IMG/VR virus record: IMGVR_UViG_3300020204_000474
Location: 1-20,015 of that record
Direction: 5' to 3' (one strand)
DNA length: 20,015 nucleotides
Source of the DNA: a virus
Within the stretch, counting starts at the first letter, position 1; every line of letters starts with the position of its first letter. Shown in pieces: positions 1-8,229 of this stretch. The position numbers and the translations under genes were made by a program. The notes under the pieces were generated by a model. It was not told the DNA's origin. It saw only the letters and a program-made list of their open reading frames with translations, and did not search any database.

Positions 1-87
1 TACGGCATTGTATTTATTGCCCCCGGAGGCAGAGTTGTACACGCCCCATCGTTCAACGCTGATTATTACTATAAGATGAACAAATGA
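1..87 (+). CDS. C-terminal end of an upstream tail-module gene (partial)
   Basis: Frame 1 is open from the first base and ends with TGA at 85-87, giving 28 residues that finish in a Tyr-rich stretch and MNK. The stop overlaps the start of the tail-tip gene as ATGA (84-87), the usual sign of translational coupling inside a phage operon. In lambda-type tails the gene just before J encodes tail assembly protein I, preceded by the NlpC/P60-like protein K. A phrase such as GGRVVHAP would suit the end of an NlpC/P60 hydrolase, but the fragment is too short to assign. The 5' part lies outside the window. Confidence 0.6.
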   Translation, partial: YGIVFIAPGGRVVHAPSFNADYYYKMNK

Positions 88-3000
88 CAAGGCGCCTTCT
101 TCCCTACGAGCATGATCTCATCGCAACGCTTGGCGTTACGGAAGAGGAGTACATTGACTTTCTGTCAATTCAAGAAGCGTATAGTGACCCCAAAGAAGGC
201 ACAATAGTTGACGTTAGGAACGGGGCGTTGGCCGCTTTGCCCGCCGTTATCGCAGGCACAGCCACTGCAGCGGCCACGGCAGCAGTCGTTGCTACTCTTA
301 CTACTATATCTATTGCCTTAACGGTTGTTGGCGTTATTTTCCAAGTGGCAGCAGTGCTACTTGCTGATAAGCCCTCATCGCCTAAAGCTGGAAGAAATCA
401 GCGAGAGCAACGATTCAGCCCAAGACTTGGTTTTAATAGCTTACAAGAACTTGCACAATACGGCGACCCCATTAATCTTGTTTATTGCAATACCAAGGAA
501 CACAACCGTTCTGGCGGTGTACGCATTGCCACATCATTGGTGTGGTCTGCGGTGGAAAGCTATGGCTCCACGCAATTCATGCAGCTTCTGCTGGTGCTAG
601 GAGCAGCTCAGATAAAAGCTCTTGACTTCGACCGCACAGCATTTGGTCAGCTCCCCCTGGGGCAATTCAGCGACTCAAATACTTGGCTCTATTACGAAGA
701 CAGTGGCCGGGTCCATTTTAAGGACAAGAAACTAGGAAACGACCAAGATCCAACCCGCGATGGAGCACCAGATTCAAAAGACGTATGCCGCGTCATGTTT
801 GCCAATAACAGGGATAATGGGTACAGCCAAGCGTTCAGTCCCAGCAGCCTTACTTCTTTTGGCGTTTATGATCCTATTCCACTAAACATTGAAATCCAAG
901 AACGACGCCCCTCGGGAAGCCCGCAATGGGGGCCTCTAGGAGTAGTCATTAGAGGCAACGGCTACGGCACAGGCAAGGATCGAAGGTATCAAACCGGTAA
1001 CGAGATTCGCGTCGAGTTCCGTAAAGCTGATTCACGCCAAAGTGAAATTGTACAAGAAGCCGCTAAAGATATGCGGTATCAATTTGTAGAGTCTCTTGAC
1101 AGGGCATCCACCTATATGTTAGGTACAGCCAAGTTTAGATTAAGTGCAGTAAATGATGGCGGAGAAGTTAATCTTGACAAAGGGGGGGTAACTGCACGGT
1201 TTGTATGTACGCAAGGCGGTAAGCCTCCTGTTACTGACTACAACAGAACTAAAAGCAAAATATGGACTGAAGAAGATCGTAAAAAACTGGAAAAGGCTGT
1301 AGACAGATTAGACGACCCACTTACAGACGCAGAAGGTACTGCCATTGATAGACTAAAAGAAACTGCCAAGGGCTCAAGATTTTTTACTCTTATACAGAAT
1401 ACTGTTTTTGTAGATGATTATAGTTTTACTGCACCCGTAGGCACTACAACACCTAATAAATTTAATAAGGACAATTTTACAGGGCAAATAGACCAATTAA
1501 GCGGCGGCCAATTTGATGTCCTATTGCAAGATTTTGGATTTAAGAATTACAGGTTTAAGGGTACAATAGAAGTTAAATGGAGGACAGAACTGTGGGAAAA
1601 AAAGGACTCAAGAAAAAATCAAAAGAAACAAGAAAAAACGTTAACAATACCCAAGGGCGGATCTATTGCTGTTACCCGAAAAATTTTAGATTCCTTCTTG
1701 GCGAACAAGCCCAAGCTAGACGTTAAAGCATTACGCGAAGAGATTGAAAGCGACAGGGAAAAACTGCAACGATTTATTGATAAGTTGGCATCAGGCGGTT
1801 TTGACCTGAAAGATATTAGAAGGGCTGCAAAAAAATTAGCCAGCCAAATTTCAGAAGCAATAGATAAATTACAGGCGGAGCGCAAAGATTTAATAAACAG
1901 CATTGAGCTAAATACAAAAACAGTAAGCGTCCGGAAAGCCGTATCTGGAAATGTAAATGTACTCGCCTCTACCACCTCATTGAAGAACCCAACCAAAGCG
2001 ATAGATAAACTAGACAGAGAAATACGCAAATTGATGGACGAGAGAGATGATTTAATGAGCGATAAGATATCAGACGCTATAAATCAGTTAATTGATACAT
2101 GTGTAAACAGAAAACAGCCTTTTACTTTGTTGGGCGAGTCTTTTGGCAGTGGTGGCATAAAAGCCATGAACGAACGCTTCAACAGCCTTAAAGGCGAAAC
2201 AGTTACAGATCAAGCAGGTGTAGAAGCAGTCCTTGACGTACTAAACAAATTGATTAGAGATAAAGAAGAGGCTTTTACCGCTGGAACACTGGTCCTGGCT
2301 AACTGGGAAGATCTTATACGCGATACCGACGATGATTTCTATACCAAGTGCCTAGTTAAGGTAGAATCAGCCGCTTACCAGACTGTTACCGCTTGTAATT
2401 ATGTAAGATTTGCAATTCGCTGCAAACTTTTTAGGCGCATTTCTGGTCGCGCCAAGGACTATGGAAAAAATAAAGCTCCAGATGGTTACCGGCAAAGTGA
2501 TAACGGTGTGCATGGGCGCATGGCGTTCTTTAAAGTGTCTTACAAAGAGACAGGAGCACCCACCTACCAAAACTTTCCTGTTGTATTTGCCGTGCGACGC
2601 GGAGCAGATCAAGATAATTTCATTGGGTTAGCTTTCAATGGACCGTCTAAATCAAAATGGGAATTTAAGTTTGACCCTATTGGTGACATCAGTAGAGAAA
2701 CGCAGGACGGTGAAACGCACATTGCTTTCATCCGAAATGAAGGCAGAGTGAGAACTTTTACGGACAACAACAGAAAAGTCAGTTTTGCCTGGACTGGTTC
2801 CCTTGAATCAATCTCTCCCGCCGGCATCCATGACGTACTAGAAGAACGTGGCCCTCTCTATACCAACGAATGGGACTTGTTCTCTAATCGTTCCGACACG
2901 CAAGTGCAATTCAGCTTTGATGGTGGCCCGGAGTTTCGCATTACTGCTGTTACTGAGCAGCAAAAAGAATCCATTGACAGTGCGAAGTATGCCAATCTGA

Positions 3001-4172
3001 GCATGATGGCGCTTGGCATATTTTCGGGTCGGGGCATACAAGACCTGCGCTCCATCACCGCCTACGTTACCCAAGGCAAGAGCAGTTGGATCGTCAATGA
3101 ATCCACGGGTGCCCGCACCTATAGCCCCAACAGCACTAGTTACGCCCCCGACATTTTTGCTGACACGGTATTAGATAGAGATAATGGTATTGGAAAATAT
3201 GCAAAGCCCGAAGGGATTGACTGGGACGGACTGGCACTCGCCAAGCGATTCTGCAAAAACAATGGTCTAGGCACACAGTTGTTCATGGATGGAGTGATTG
3301 CAGACGTTACTTCTTGGCGTCAATTTTGGGTGGAGAATGCACCATTTAGCTTGCTGGAATTTGCTCGCGTTGGAGGCAGAGAAACTTTAGTTCCGGCTAT
3401 TCCCACAAATGCCGCTGGCAAAGCTAATCGCCAAGTAAATATATCTGCACTATTTACCATTGGCAATATTCTGGAAGGTAGCTACAAGGAGGAGTTCATT
3501 GACTATGGAGATTCCACGCAAGACATTATTGCAACAGTCATCTATCGCGAAACTGAAAAACAAGACGTTTTCCCTCGTAATGCAAGCGTTCAAGTGAGCT
3601 TGGCCAATCCCGTTGAAAACAATGCCAATGCCATTCGGCAAACATTTGATGCCAGCCAGTTTGTTACTCTTCGTGAACAGGCGATTCTGTTTGGAAAATT
3701 AGTATGCAACCAGCGTCATCATATTCGTCGTGGCGTTGAATTTAAGACTTTCCCTACGGATAGCCCTATTAGCCCTGGCGCCTACATCTATGTAGACATT
3801 GGGATGCAGACTTGGGATCGCATTACTTCTGGCGTGATTATGGAAGGGGGTTTGTTGAATGCTCCTCTGACTGATGGCATCGCGAATGGGTCTTATAGCG
3901 TTCTTATTTACAAAAACAATCAAGCCGCACAATCACTTACAGGTGTAACAGTCACTGGAGGCACAGCAGCGTCCCTTGCTAACAAGGCGGGCTACATGTT
4001 TGTCCTTGGAGCACAAAGCAATCGCAAGAGGGTGTTCAGGGTGACAGAAGTGCAAATGGACGAAGAAGGAGAGGTTACAGTGAAGGCAATGGAGCACCCC
4101 TGCGAAGAAGTGGGCGGCAAGCTGCTCAGCCGCGTCGCCAAGTTCGATGACTCGTTATTTGATGTGCGCTAG
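84..4172 (+). CDS. Tail-tip / host-specificity protein J-like (1362 aa)
   Basis: Very long protein with the layout of lambda J-type tail-tip proteins, which close the distal end of a siphovirus tail and contact the host. Residues 1-45 carry the LPYEHDLI...DPKEGTIVDVRN-type leader. Residues 48-94 are strongly hydrophobic and Ala-rich, as in many J homologues that carry an N-terminal membrane-like segment. Residues 110-130 contain a FSPRLGF...QELAQYGDPINLVY motif typical of the family. Residues about 545-690 are rich in charged heptad-like helices, probably coiled coil. The last 100 residues (FRVTEVQMDEEGEVTVKAME) match the usual J-like C-terminal strand pattern. Start ATG overlaps the preceding stop (ATGA). 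Codons 373-736 are much AT-richer than both flanks. Family is confident; the exact role of the inserted middle is unknown. Confidence 0.8.
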   Translation: MTRRLLPYEHDLIATLGVTEEEYIDFLSIQEAYSDPKEGTIVDVRNGALAALPAVIAGTATAAATAAVVATLTTISIALTVVGVIFQVAAVLLADKPSSPKAGRNQREQRFSPRLGFNSLQELAQYGDPINLVYCNTKEHNRSGGVRIATSLVWSAVESYGSTQFMQLLLVLGAAQIKALDFDRTAFGQLPLGQFSDSNTWLYYEDSGRVHFKDKKLGNDQDPTRDGAPDSKDVCRVMFANNRDNGYSQAFSPSSLTSFGVYDPIPLNIEIQERRPSGSPQWGPLGVVIRGNGYGTGKDRRYQTGNEIRVEFRKADSRQSEIVQEAAKDMRYQFVESLDRASTYMLGTAKFRLSAVNDGGEVNLDKGGVTARFVCTQGGKPPVTDYNRTKSKIWTEEDRKKLEKAVDRLDDPLTDAEGTAIDRLKETAKGSRFFTLIQNTVFVDDYSFTAPVGTTTPNKFNKDNFTGQIDQLSGGQFDVLLQDFGFKNYRFKGTIEVKWRTELWEKKDSRKNQKKQEKTLTIPKGGSIAVTRKILDSFLANKPKLDVKALREEIESDREKLQRFIDKLASGGFDLKDIRRAAKKLASQISEAIDKLQAERKDLINSIELNTKTVSVRKAVSGNVNVLASTTSLKNPTKAIDKLDREIRKLMDERDDLMSDKISDAINQLIDTCVNRKQPFTLLGESFGSGGIKAMNERFNSLKGETVTDQAGVEAVLDVLNKLIRDKEEAFTAGTLVLANWEDLIRDTDDDFYTKCLVKVESAAYQTVTACNYVRFAIRCKLFRRISGRAKDYGKNKAPDGYRQSDNGVHGRMAFFKVSYKETGAPTYQNFPVVFAVRRGADQDNFIGLAFNGPSKSKWEFKFDPIGDISRETQDGETHIAFIRNEGRVRTFTDNNRKVSFAWTGSLESISPAGIHDVLEERGPLYTNEWDLFSNRSDTQVQFSFDGGPEFRITAVTEQQKESIDSAKYANLSMMALGIFSGRGIQDLRSITAYVTQGKSSWIVNESTGARTYSPNSTSYAPDIFADTVLDRDNGIGKYAKPEGIDWDGLALAKRFCKNNGLGTQLFMDGVIADVTSWRQFWVENAPFSLLEFARVGGRETLVPAIPTNAAGKANRQVNISALFTIGNILEGSYKEEFIDYGDSTQDIIATVIYRETEKQDVFPRNASVQVSLANPVENNANAIRQTFDASQFVTLREQAILFGKLVCNQRHHIRRGVEFKTFPTDSPISPGAYIYVDIGMQTWDRITSGVIMEGGLLNAPLTDGIANGSYSVLIYKNNQAAQSLTGVTVTGGTAASLANKAGYMFVLGAQSNRKRVFRVTEVQMDEEGEVTVKAMEHPCEEVGGKLLSRVAKFDDSLFDVR

Positions 4173-4198
4173 ACTGTAGCAAAGTATAGACACAGGTA

Positions 4199-4630
4199 AT
4201 GGGCTTTTACACCGGGCGTAGCGGTTCACTGGTATTTAACAGCAAGCCAGTAGCCAAAATCCGTGACTGGTCAGTGGAGACGACTGTAGAGCTGCTGTCT
4301 ACTAATACCATTGACAGCGCCGTTAATACGTTTACCCCTGGCATTAAAGGCGCAACTGGCAGTGCCACATTGATGTACTACCGCTTGGAGTCAGGTGAAA
4401 GTGCGGCCTTTACGCAGTTCACAGCACTACTCAACAAGATCATGAAAGGTGGCGCTGCTGGATCGGACGACCGCGTGTTGCTGGAGCTAAACGTAGGTGG
4501 CGCTGATGCTGACGACATCAAATTCAACGCTTACATCACCAGCGCACAAGTATCAGTTAGCACTGGCGAATTAAGCGTAGTGCCGATCCAGTTCACGATG
4601 GATGGGGACTTTATTGAAGTCGTATCCTAA
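4199..4630 (+). CDS. Tail-tube-like structural protein, short form (143 aa)
   Basis: Small beta-rich protein that resembles phage major tail / tail-tube proteins. It has an N-terminal GRSGSLVFN strand, an IRDWSVETTVELL strand, then GIKGATGSATLMYY. A helix (about 60-85) and a C-terminal pair of strands ending in PIQFTMDGDF follow, the usual order in the TP901-1/lambda V tube fold. The start is 26 bases after the tail-tip stop. Its stop overlaps the next start as TAATG. A tube protein normally precedes the tape measure; here it follows the tail-tip gene, so it may be a distal tail or baseplate ring component rather than the main tube. Assignment rests on pattern, not on a search. Confidence 0.55.
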   Translation: MGFYTGRSGSLVFNSKPVAKIRDWSVETTVELLSTNTIDSAVNTFTPGIKGATGSATLMYYRLESGESAAFTQFTALLNKIMKGGAAGSDDRVLLELNVGGADADDIKFNAYITSAQVSVSTGELSVVPIQFTMDGDFIEVVS

Positions 4631-5505
4631 TGGCAGTTTTTCTTGGCCGTCACGGTAATGTCCGATTGCGGCGAGGTTTGCGGACGCCTTACGCGCTGTT
4701 AGAGGATCAGATCAAACCTAATGACGTAAACACCACGCTCAATCGGCTTAGCTTTGATAGCGCAGTAGACAACTTAATAACAGGCGACCGCATTGATATC
4801 AGCACCGATGACGCCCGTGGCCTGGTGTGCTTTGATGCGTCCTCATGGTCATCAGCCGTTGTGGAGCCTTCGATCTCGGCGTATGTTCATGTTAACGCTG
4901 TAGGCGGATTGCGCTTCTTTTATCAGTTTGAAAACGCCATTAACAATAACCGCGCCGCAGAACTGACGCTAACTGCATTTGCAGGCGCCGCATTACCCAT
5001 CACTGTAAAAGTACGCGACGTATCAGAGAACGTACTCGGTAACGTTACGGGCTATACATTAAACACAGACCGTGAAACCATCGACGCAACTAGCCTTAGC
5101 GACAAGTTTCGTAAACAGTATTCAGCCGGCATTATTAGCGGCAGTGGCTCTATTGACTGCTTGTTTGACTACACGTCTACCGGCATTAAGGAAACGCCGC
5201 TGTTGATGCTGCAGCTCATCCATCGTGTTGACATCGGCAGTGAGTTTGACTTGGCGCTGTATTTAACCGACAAGGAATTAAACCCGTCTCTTAATAATGT
5301 CTTCTATGAAATGCAAGCAATGGTCACGCAAACCGGCGTAACCGTTGACAGCGAAGATATTATTCGTTGTACAATAGACTTTGTTACAACGGGCGAAATT
5401 CGCCTGTTGATGGGCGAACCTGTTGGTTACGTCCTGAAGGAAGACGATGACCGCATCGAGATCGAGCAGTCGCTCGACTTCCTGCTTAAGGAAACCGAGG
5501 ACTAA
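4630..5505 (+). CDS. Tail-tube-like structural protein, long form (291 aa)
   Basis: Starts in TAATG with the stop of the preceding gene, so the two are probably translated together. Residues 1-120 form a separate N-terminal domain (MAVFLGRHGNVRLRRG..., GDRIDISTDDARGLVCFDASS). Residues about 126-270 repeat the strand order of the 143-aa neighbour: VKVRDVSENVLGNVTGYTL, then ISGSGSIDCLFDY, a helix, and a final strand TIDFVTTGEIRLLMGEP. This suggests a fused N-terminal domain on a tube-type core, and a paralogous origin of the two genes. Likely virion location: tail tube, tube terminator ring or distal tail. No catalytic signature seen. Confidence 0.5.
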   Translation: MAVFLGRHGNVRLRRGLRTPYALLEDQIKPNDVNTTLNRLSFDSAVDNLITGDRIDISTDDARGLVCFDASSWSSAVVEPSISAYVHVNAVGGLRFFYQFENAINNNRAAELTLTAFAGAALPITVKVRDVSENVLGNVTGYTLNTDRETIDATSLSDKFRKQYSAGIISGSGSIDCLFDYTSTGIKETPLLMLQLIHRVDIGSEFDLALYLTDKELNPSLNNVFYEMQAMVTQTGVTVDSEDIIRCTIDFVTTGEIRLLMGEPVGYVLKEDDDRIEIEQSLDFLLKETED

Positions 5506-5519
5506 ACTGTCCATAGCAC

Positions 5520-5533
5520 GGAGTTGAATTTTG
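5520..5533 (+). promoter_or_regulatory. Ribosome binding site supporting a TTG start
   Basis: GGAG at 5520-5523 lies 7 bases before TTG at 5531-5533. An in-frame TGA at 5525-5527 excludes any upstream start other than an ATT at 5528. The protein from this TTG begins MADQRITQLTAL, a common beginning of cyanophage fibre proteins, so the rare TTG start is well supported. Confidence 0.7.
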
Positions 5534-8185
5534 GCTGACCAACGCATTACCCAACTGACGGCCTTGCCTAAGGCTGGCGTTGCGGCCACTGACGTGCTGC
5601 CCATTGCGGACATCTCCGCAAGCCAAACCAAGAAGGTCACCGCCAAGGATCTGGTTGACGCCGGCCTAGATCTGATTGATGTCAGCAGCATCGACATCGA
5701 CAAGCTGGACCAAGCCAGCGCCACCAAGCTCGGCACCACGGCTCTAGCGGACGATGCCGTCACTGCGGCCAAGCTGGCTAACGACAGCTCTATTGCAGTG
5801 CAGACCACTGCACCAGCAAGCGACAACTTCGAAGGGCGCGGCTTTTTTAACAGCACTAGCGGCGCACTGCAGGTATTTGACGGCAGCGCATATCAGCAGG
5901 TAGTAGCTCCGACTGCGGGCATCGGCGACCTACAGGTGACCACGGCTAAGTTGGCTGATGGCGCAGTCACCACTGCAAAGGTAACGGCACTGGCCACTGC
6001 TGCCTACGCCGACGGCAGCGTTACTACGGCCAAGATTGCAGACGATGGCGTCACCGCAGACAAGATTGCCGATGGTGCTGTCACTGCAGATCAATTAGGT
6101 AGTGGTGCGGTCACCACGGCAAAGCTGGGCAGCGCCGCCGTCACCTACGACAAGATCCAAAACGTCAGCGCCGCTGACCGCCTACTGGGGCGCAGCACTG
6201 CTGGCGCCGGCAGCGTTGAAGAGATCACTTGTACTTCTGCAGGTCGCGCTCTACTCGATGATGCCGACGCTGCAACGCAACGCGCCACGCTTGGCCTAGG
6301 CACTATCGCCACCGGAAACGGCACATGGACCGATGGCGGCAGCTTTAGCGGCACTAGCAGCGGCACGAATACCGGCGACCAAACAATCACCCTTACGGGT
6401 CCGGTAACTGGCACCGGCACCGGCACGTTTGCCACAGCCATCACAGCTAGCGCCGTCACCGAGGCTGCCATCGCCGCTAATGCCGTGACCACCGGCAAAA
6501 TTCTCGCTGCTGCCGTGACAGCAGAAAAGCTAGATGACGATTCAGCAGCAGTTGTTGCTGCTAGTTCACCAGCAGGCAGCGGCGCATTTATTGGTCAGCA
6601 ATGGTTCAATACCAACAATGCCCAAGAGTTCACTTGGACAGGTAGCGCATGGGTGCAACAGGCCGCCATTGGCACAATCAACATTGTTGACTCTACGCCT
6701 ATTGCTATTGCAGTTGCATATCCCGACGCCTATAGCGCCACACTTACTACCACGCTCGATACGCAAGCAGCCGCAACAGTATTTGCTGGTCCCCAAACAG
6801 GAGCTGATACTGCACCTACATTCCGCGCCATTGTCCCTGGCGACTTGCCCAACGCAACCGCCAGCACCAAGGGCATCATTGAACCCGGCACTGGCCTAGC
6901 CGTTACGACTGGCGTTTTAAACCACAGCAACACCGTCACTGGCGCCACTGTTAGCAGCATCACCTTTGACAATGAAGGACATATTACCGCAGCAGTGCCT
7001 TTGGTGGCGAATGATATTCCCGTGCTGGACGCCAGCAAGATTACCACCGGGACATTCCCTACCGCTCTCATTACTGACGCAAGCATTACAGGAGCAAAGA
7101 TTGCTGACTATGCCAATGTACAAATTGGCGAAACTTTGCCAGTTGCTGATCACATTGGACAGCTCTTCTTCAACCCGCTAGAAGGCAGCGTATATCTCTG
7201 GGACGGCAACGTTTGGCAGCCTGTTGGTGTTACCACTGGCGCCATCATTCTGGCCGGCACCTATAACGCTACCACAAACCAAATTGTTAGCACCACGCTT
7301 GAAGGTGCAGCTATTGGACTTACTGCTGGCAGCCCGCTTCCATCATCAACTGATGCCAATGCTAATTACTACGTTGTTGTATCCGTAGGCGGCACCGGCA
7401 CGGCACCAGCTCCTACCAGTGTCCTTGCGCCACCTGACCTTATTCTTTCTACTGGCTCTCAATGGGTGGAGCTGGACGTATCTGCTGGCGCTGGCGCTAT
7501 TGCTGCCGTCAACGTTGTATTTTCCGCCATTGGAGAAATCAGCGCAACTAACGTACAGCTAGCCATCGAAGAAGTCAGCACTGAATGCCGCAATGCCGCC
7601 AACATCACCAGCGGCACTCTTGCTGTGGCGCGTGGTGGCACAGGAGTTGCTTCTTATGCCAAGGGCGACATTCTTGGGGCTAGTGCTGCTACCACGCTGA
7701 CCAAGTTGACGGTTGGCACCAACGGCCAAGTGCTGCGGGCTAATAGTGCCACTGCTACTGGCTTGGAGTGGGGCAACGATTATGTCGGCACCGTCACCAC
7801 GGTCACCAGCAGCACTGGTGCGCTGACTGTTGCCACCGCCACCACCACTCCGGCGCTAACCATTCGATCCGCAACGACCAGCGTTGACGGCATCGTTCAA
7901 CTCAGCGATAGCACCAGCACGACTAGCAGCGTGCTGGCTGCTACGCCTACTGCCGTCAAGGCTGCTTATGACCTCGCTAACGCAGCACTACCCAAGGCCG
8001 GCGGCACTTTTACAGGCGAGCTGCTGTTTAGCACCACTGGCACCTTGGTGTTTGAGGGCAGCAGTGATGATGCATTTGAAACAACCTTGGCCGTAGCTGA
8101 TGCAACGGCTGATCGCACTGTCACGCTGCCAGATTTAACCGGCACCATTGCGTTGACCAGTCAGCTTAACGACGGAACTTATTGA
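5531..8185 (+). CDS. Long repetitive tail fibre protein (884 aa)
   Basis: Thr/Ala/Gly-rich fibre protein. Residues 1-50 are the conserved ADQRITQLTAL anchor that probably docks the fibre to the tail. Residues 73-334 contain repeats of the type AVTTAKL; five copies at an exact 10-residue step occupy 161-210, suggesting a trimeric beta-rich or helical shaft. A Gly/Phe/Trp module of about 26 residues (for example GRGFFNS...VFDGSAY) occurs at 99-124, 351-377 and 540-565. Residues 697-705 (AVARGGTGV) and 820-880 (PKAGGTFTGELLF...TVTLPDLTGTIA) are motifs widely shared by phage fibres. Starts at TTG with GGAG 7 bases upstream. Receptor specificity cannot be read from sequence, and no C-terminal chaperone domain is visible. 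Confidence 0.85.
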   Translation: MADQRITQLTALPKAGVAATDVLPIADISASQTKKVTAKDLVDAGLDLIDVSSIDIDKLDQASATKLGTTALADDAVTAAKLANDSSIAVQTTAPASDNFEGRGFFNSTSGALQVFDGSAYQQVVAPTAGIGDLQVTTAKLADGAVTTAKVTALATAAYADGSVTTAKIADDGVTADKIADGAVTADQLGSGAVTTAKLGSAAVTYDKIQNVSAADRLLGRSTAGAGSVEEITCTSAGRALLDDADAATQRATLGLGTIATGNGTWTDGGSFSGTSSGTNTGDQTITLTGPVTGTGTGTFATAITASAVTEAAIAANAVTTGKILAAAVTAEKLDDDSAAVVAASSPAGSGAFIGQQWFNTNNAQEFTWTGSAWVQQAAIGTINIVDSTPIAIAVAYPDAYSATLTTTLDTQAAATVFAGPQTGADTAPTFRAIVPGDLPNATASTKGIIEPGTGLAVTTGVLNHSNTVTGATVSSITFDNEGHITAAVPLVANDIPVLDASKITTGTFPTALITDASITGAKIADYANVQIGETLPVADHIGQLFFNPLEGSVYLWDGNVWQPVGVTTGAIILAGTYNATTNQIVSTTLEGAAIGLTAGSPLPSSTDANANYYVVVSVGGTGTAPAPTSVLAPPDLILSTGSQWVELDVSAGAGAIAAVNVVFSAIGEISATNVQLAIEEVSTECRNAANITSGTLAVARGGTGVASYAKGDILGASAATTLTKLTVGTNGQVLRANSATATGLEWGNDYVGTVTTVTSSTGALTVATATTTPALTIRSATTSVDGIVQLSDSTSTTSSVLAATPTAVKAAYDLANAALPKAGGTFTGELLFSTTGTLVFEGSSDDAFETTLAVADATADRTVTLPDLTGTIALTSQLNDGTY
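6011..6160 (+). repeat. Five tandem degenerate 30-bp (10-residue) repeats in the fibre shaft
   Basis: Residues 161-210 of the long fibre read as five consecutive decapeptides: DGSVTTAKIA, DDGVTADKIA, DGAVTADQLG, SGAVTTAKLG and SAAVTYDKIQ. Related copies occur upstream (76-81, 136-151) and downstream (319-334) with less regular spacing. The DNA copies are degenerate, so selection acts on the protein period rather than on recent DNA duplication. Confidence 0.75.
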
Positions 8186-8229
8186 GCTAGACTCGCTACA
8201 TAACTTCCGGCCCTTCGGGGTGTTAAGGA

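Noticed and set aside
1619-2029. Leftward frame of 136 codons inside the tail-tip gene
   Set aside because: Lies wholly opposite a confident gene, in its AT-rich coiled-coil part; no start signal and no coupling to neighbours.
5278-5856. Leftward frame of 192 codons across the end of a tube-like gene and the fibre start
   Set aside because: Spans the junction of two supported genes on the other strand; composition is the mirror of the fibre repeats.
6145-6498. Leftward frames opposite the long fibre gene, here and at 6730-7086
   Set aside because: Val/Ala/Pro-rich mirror translations of the Thr/Ala/Gly fibre repeats.
8195-8220. Terminator before the second fibre gene (CCC-TTCG-GGG hairpin)
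   Set aside because: Stem of only three to four pairs and no T-tract; at most a small structure near the start codon.
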